Assembly (NCBI GenBank): GCA_002395065.1
Contig: DGVS01000012.1
Span: 8,861 to 26,765, forward strand
Direction: 5' to 3'
DNA length: 17,905 bases
Origin: Caryophanales bacterium UBA4278
GTDB taxonomy: Bacteria > Bacillota_I > Bacilli_A > RFN20 > CAG-826
Part shown: positions 14,869 to 17,905 of the stretch, piece by piece
How the letters are laid out: every line of letters starts with the position of its first letter
Position numbering within the stretch: the first letter of the stretch is position 1
The notes under the pieces: model-generated
What the model saw: only the letters and a program-made list of their open reading frames with translations
The model's database searches: none
What the model was told of the DNA's origin: nothing
Program-made: the position numbers and the translations under genes

Positions 14869-16953
14869 TTAGTTTTCTTTAGCATCGATTTTTAATTTTT
14901 TTAAGTGAACGTTTTTGATTATGTCATAGATAATGACAGTCCCCCACGAATCTATTTTGCAATAAGCCAATGCTTGTTTTAGTAACTCATCAGTAGATAT
15001 GCCGATATTTTGTTGATTTAAATGACTCCTGATTAACAATGACTTGTACAAATCAAGGCAAATAGAGCCATTATAGACAAGATTATTGCGATATTCCAAC
15101 GACTCCTTTAAATCAAATTGAAGTTTATCTCTATAAAACTCTAAAACATCCTTATCATTGGTCAATGATGGTTGAACAACTTTCAATGAGGCACGGCCGT
15201 TGTATTCCTTGCAATAGAATGCTCCTTTTATGAAAAAGTTAAGTAAATCAACAACCCTCTCATTAAATGCATTTACAAAGCGGACTAAATCTTTATCACA
15301 TATCAAATCAAAGTCTTTAACAAATTCGTTCATCCTTGATTTTTCAAAACCTTGATTAAAGACCACTACACGATAGTTGTCAGCATAAGGATTAATACCA
15401 GATTCTTCCAATTGTTTTTTAAGAGTCTTGAATAACTCGATTGATGGATTATTGTATTTGTCTGTGTCTGGATTACCAATATACTCGTAATGTTTAACAC
15501 CACCACCATAGCCATTAGTGTAATCGTGCTTGGATAAATCGTATCCCTTCTTAACTATATGCATTGAGTACTGCGATACGACCTGTTGCCAGGGATTGGA
15601 ATTTGCCACCAAAGGAATTGGGTATTGAAAAGATTCAAAATCAAAGAACAATAAGTAATCGATTTGTTCATTTAAATAATCTTCTTCAATTATTTCTCTA
15701 ATTAATTCCCTATTAATAACATATTTTTCTTTGATAGAGCCCTTTTGATATTCAACTTGTAAATGGGCATTTGATGGATTTCCATTCTTTTTAAATTTAG
15801 GAAATGGATTTTGACTTATTTGGCTAAGCTTCTCTATTTTATCATTATCGATTAATTCTTTTGTCACATCTGGTGAACCACCAACCCAGCTCCAGCCCGT
15901 TAATTTAAAAATAGAATTATCATTATTAGCATCATCAAAACACATATTAATAAATTCGCACGATGGAGTTTTTTTACATAAATAGTGCTTGCATGGCTTG
16001 ATATTTTTTTGTGAAGCAATCTTCTTGATGGATTCAATTACTTCCTCAATTGAATCTTTTGCTTTTTTCTGATTTTTTCCTTTACCAACAAAAACGTAAG
16101 TGTGGTCATCAAAATACTGCTTTAGCGAGACAACGCCTGAAGCTAAATTGATATTATTCTTAATAATAAATAAATTATCTAAATCTGAATCATCTACCGG
16201 AAAAGACATTTTCCCTAGCTCAAATCTACGATTTGTAAACATATAGCCTAGGTTTCTAATATTAAGACCTGCTTTTGAGTATACATAATATTGGAAAAGC
16301 AAGTCATAGAGGTATTTGTCTTTGATTTTACTGTCTAAATTGTAATTAGTTTTTTTATTCTCTGATGGATGTTCAAAAACGTCGTTCGTGCCTTTTACCT
16401 CAATAATACTTAACGACCCATCTTCATTTTTAATTAGCACATCGAATCTCGCGCGTAATTCATCATCAACTTCAACTTGTCCTTCAAAAATCACTTTGAT
16501 ACTCTCATCAAGAAGATACTTTTGGGTATTTGTAACTATCTTGAATTGGTCAAGAATATCATTGCCACTTTTGTCTACATCACATCTAACGCAATGATTG
16601 TTTCCATATTTTATCTCAAAATATTTTCTAGAAAGCTTTGACAAGAGCTGATTATCATCGTATTTAGAAATCAATTCTTCAACAGAATTTCTATTTTGTT
16701 TTTTTTGATATTCTTCAATTTGTTTTCTTATGCTTAAATGGTCTTTTAAAATCTCGTTTATTTCTAGACCATATTCACCATCAGATTCTGAACCGAATTC
16801 GCTCTTTTCATCTTCAATCAATTCACGATACTTAGCTTGATTATCGATTGACTTCTTGAGTAAATCAACCAATGTCTTGTCTTCCAACTCTAGGGAAACT
16901 AAGTAAGGGCATTTTCTAGCGACATAATCTTTAATAACTAATTTTGTAATCAT
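14869..16953 (-). CDS. DUF2779-family protein with PD-(D/E)XK and DEDD exonuclease-like domains
   Basis: 694 residues, start ATG 16953 with AAAGGAG 7 nt upstream. The N-terminal part (about 100-340) looks like a Cas4/RecB-type nuclease: RFD171, then E185-V-K187 (SIIEVKGT), then Q221-YYVY225 like the QxxxY motif. Cysteines C15 and C321/C326/C332/C338 resemble the one-plus-three arrangement of a Cas4/AddB iron-sulphur cluster, with one extra. Residues 434-640 match DUF2779: LLFFDFESF (D438, E440), QQVVSQYSMHI, VVFNQGFEKSR, D569 in VVDLL and the block SLKVVQPSL, as in RNase H-fold DEDD 3'-5' exonucleases. A long charged linker (50-100) may be coiled coil. It sits 101 nt after the HNH gene. It is probably a DNA- or RNA-processing enzyme; its substrate and partners are unknown. 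Confidence 0.82.
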   Translation of the reverse strand: MITKLVIKDYVARKCPYLVSLELEDKTLVDLLKKSIDNQAKYRELIEDEKSEFGSESDGEYGLEINEILKDHLSIRKQIEEYQKKQNRNSVEELISKYDDNQLLSKLSRKYFEIKYGNNHCVRCDVDKSGNDILDQFKIVTNTQKYLLDESIKVIFEGQVEVDDELRARFDVLIKNEDGSLSIIEVKGTNDVFEHPSENKKTNYNLDSKIKDKYLYDLLFQYYVYSKAGLNIRNLGYMFTNRRFELGKMSFPVDDSDLDNLFIIKNNINLASGVVSLKQYFDDHTYVFVGKGKNQKKAKDSIEEVIESIKKIASQKNIKPCKHYLCKKTPSCEFINMCFDDANNDNSIFKLTGWSWVGGSPDVTKELIDNDKIEKLSQISQNPFPKFKKNGNPSNAHLQVEYQKGSIKEKYVINRELIREIIEEDYLNEQIDYLLFFDFESFQYPIPLVANSNPWQQVVSQYSMHIVKKGYDLSKHDYTNGYGGGVKHYEYIGNPDTDKYNNPSIELFKTLKKQLEESGINPYADNYRVVVFNQGFEKSRMNEFVKDFDLICDKDLVRFVNAFNERVVDLLNFFIKGAFYCKEYNGRASLKVVQPSLTNDKDVLEFYRDKLQFDLKESLEYRNNLVYNGSICLDLYKSLLIRSHLNQQNIGISTDELLKQALAYCKIDSWGTVIIYDIIKNVHLKKLKIDAKEN

Positions 16954-17054
16954 TTAAGTTCTCCTTTGAAACGTTTTGAAAAATGCTAAATTATTTAATC
17001 TTTTAAATTGTTCATCTTTTTTACGAAGACTAATTAAAAAGTTTGAGCTGATTA

Positions 17055-17774
17055 CTAATACCCTCTTTTGTTTTTTATGTCCTGAATAGTAATTGTTTTT
17101 TTATTATCCAATTCATTATGACATTTTTTGCATAGGAAGAATATTTTGTCTCTGATTGGGGTATGCTCTTGTCTAAAGAGATCAAAAAATAGCTCTAAAT
17201 CGACTTCATAATTATTTTCACTCTTTTGAAAAAAGTGCTCATTCAGTATTTTTTTAATAATGATTGGTCTATCGGTGACATGTGCTGATTGAAGTTGAGC
17301 TTTTTGTCCACAATATTCACATACACCATTATGAGATTCTCTTTCTTTTTTACAAAAAGCATTTACTTCGTTGCGACATTTTGGTCCCACGTATCTTTTG
17401 AATTCTTCAAATCCACCAATGAATATGGTTTTTTTATTGTGTTTAGCAGGTGATACATACCCTATATCATCTAAAAAAGAAACAAATTCTTCTAAAGCTT
17501 GTTTTAAAGAATTTAAGCCAGAAATGTAATCACCATTAATAACGATGTCTGTTTTTGGTTCGTTTCCATCAACCTTATCGCCTTTTGTATAAGTTAATGA
17601 ATAGATTAAAGACTCACAGTGATCACAGGAATACTCTTCCAAAATATTGTAATATTTAGCTATTCTTCTTACTCTAGCTACTCTTGTGGAATTAGTGCCT
17701 TTACTGTGTTTTCCTTCTAGCCATTCTTTGAAACTTAAAATAATTTTGTCAATTGTTTGTTCTTCTTTTTTCAT
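17055..17774 (-). CDS. HNH endonuclease with putative DNA-binding N-terminal domain
   Basis: 239 residues, start ATG 17774 with AAGGAG 8 nt upstream. The C-terminal HNH/zinc module contains C152-EY-C155, the SAH165 histidine, then FLC215-KK-C218-H219-N220-ELD. So both zinc knuckles and both histidines are present. The N-terminal half (1-105: helical, SFKEWLEGKHSKGTNSTRVARVRRIAKYY and SLKQALEEFVSFLDD) resembles the DNA-binding helical domain found before restriction-type HNH domains. CDHC at 50-53 may bind another metal. This layout fits a restriction or other DNA-cleaving enzyme rather than a homing intron endonuclease. The upstream neighbour ends 46 nt before the start and the downstream gene is the DUF2779 protein, so the three probably form an operon. 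No methyltransferase is visible in the window. Confidence 0.85.
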   Translation of the reverse strand: MKKEEQTIDKIILSFKEWLEGKHSKGTNSTRVARVRRIAKYYNILEEYSCDHCESLIYSLTYTKGDKVDGNEPKTDIVINGDYISGLNSLKQALEEFVSFLDDIGYVSPAKHNKKTIFIGGFEEFKRYVGPKCRNEVNAFCKKERESHNGVCEYCGQKAQLQSAHVTDRPIIIKKILNEHFFQKSENNYEVDLELFFDLFRQEHTPIRDKIFFLCKKCHNELDNKKTITIQDIKNKRGY

Positions 17775-17820
17775 TTTGAGCTCTCCTTGTTTAGCAGTGT
17801 TTCCAATTTAAGATTTTACC

Positions 17821-17905
17821 TTAGAAAAATCTCTTAAAAGCTTTTGAGGTTTCATCTTCAATTTCTAGGCCAAAATCAAGCGATGAAAGAATTGATGCGA
17901 TTTCA
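17821..17905 (-). CDS. C-terminal end of an unknown protein (gene enters from the right edge)
   Basis: Open frame from the window edge to TAA at 17823-17821; 27 codons, ending SKAFKRFF. Too short to assign a family. It runs in the same direction as the HNH gene and ends 46 nt before its start, without a terminator between, so it is likely the preceding gene of the nuclease operon. Confidence 0.55.
   Translation of the reverse strand, partial: EIASILSSLDFGLEIEDETSKAFKRFF

Noticed and set aside
14869..16953. Cas4-like domain as sign of a CRISPR locus
   Set aside because: No repeat-spacer array and no Cas1, Cas2 or effector gene in the window. DUF2779 proteins occur without CRISPR.
17055..17774. 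HNH gene as PtuB of a Septu system
   Set aside because: The HNH region and N-terminal domain do not follow the PtuB pattern as I know it, and the neighbouring gene is only 27 codons long in the window, so no PtuA can be shown.

Overview
This is an AT-rich window in which every gene I can support is on the minus strand. TGA acts as a true stop: uvrA ends in TGA where it overlaps the next start, and the small kinase also ends in TGA. That argues against the Mycoplasma/Spiroplasma code. Low base composition, pyruvate:ferredoxin oxidoreductase as a central enzyme, an Lgt-like protein encoded next to uvrA and very short intergenic regions suggest an uncultured anaerobic low-GC Firmicute or Mollicutes-like gut bacterium. 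This placement is inference; no rRNA or ribosomal protein gene is present.

Right to left is the direction of transcription. Region 1 (about 12957-17905) is accessory. It holds the tail of an unknown gene, an HNH nuclease, a 694-residue protein joining a Cas4/RecB-like PD-(D/E)XK domain to a DUF2779 DEDD exonuclease-like domain, a 347-residue winged-helix protein, and two small unknown proteins of 139 and 55 residues. This resembles a mobile or defence-type nuclease cluster, but I do not recognise it as a described system. Region 2 (about 11495-12915) is an IS110-family element. Its transposase has the DEDD and serine motifs, and a structured leader of about 170 nt upstream of the gene has the size and position expected of a bridge RNA.

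Region 3 (1-11426) looks like host chromosome. In transcription order it holds a secreted lipoprotein, a P-loop polynucleotide-kinase-like protein, a small basic helix-turn-helix-like protein, and a full-length pyruvate:ferredoxin oxidoreductase. These are followed by an overlapping operon of a UPF0104/YbhN-type membrane protein, a GT4 glycosyltransferase, UvrA and an Lgt-like membrane protein cut by the window edge. The first two genes of that operon probably make and handle a glycolipid. UvrA is the damage-recognition subunit of nucleotide excision repair. Lgt would lipidate lipoproteins such as the one encoded at 10566-11426.

Transcription units are separated by tight terminator-promoter junctions. 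Several first genes have a -10 box only 6-10 nt before the start codon and no Shine-Dalgarno sequence, which predicts leaderless mRNAs. The oxidoreductase gene and the nuclease-cluster genes instead have strong AAGGAG-type ribosome binding sites. Two promoters, for the oxidoreductase and for the glycolipid/uvrA operon, share an identical 17-nt element containing a palindrome over the -10 box.
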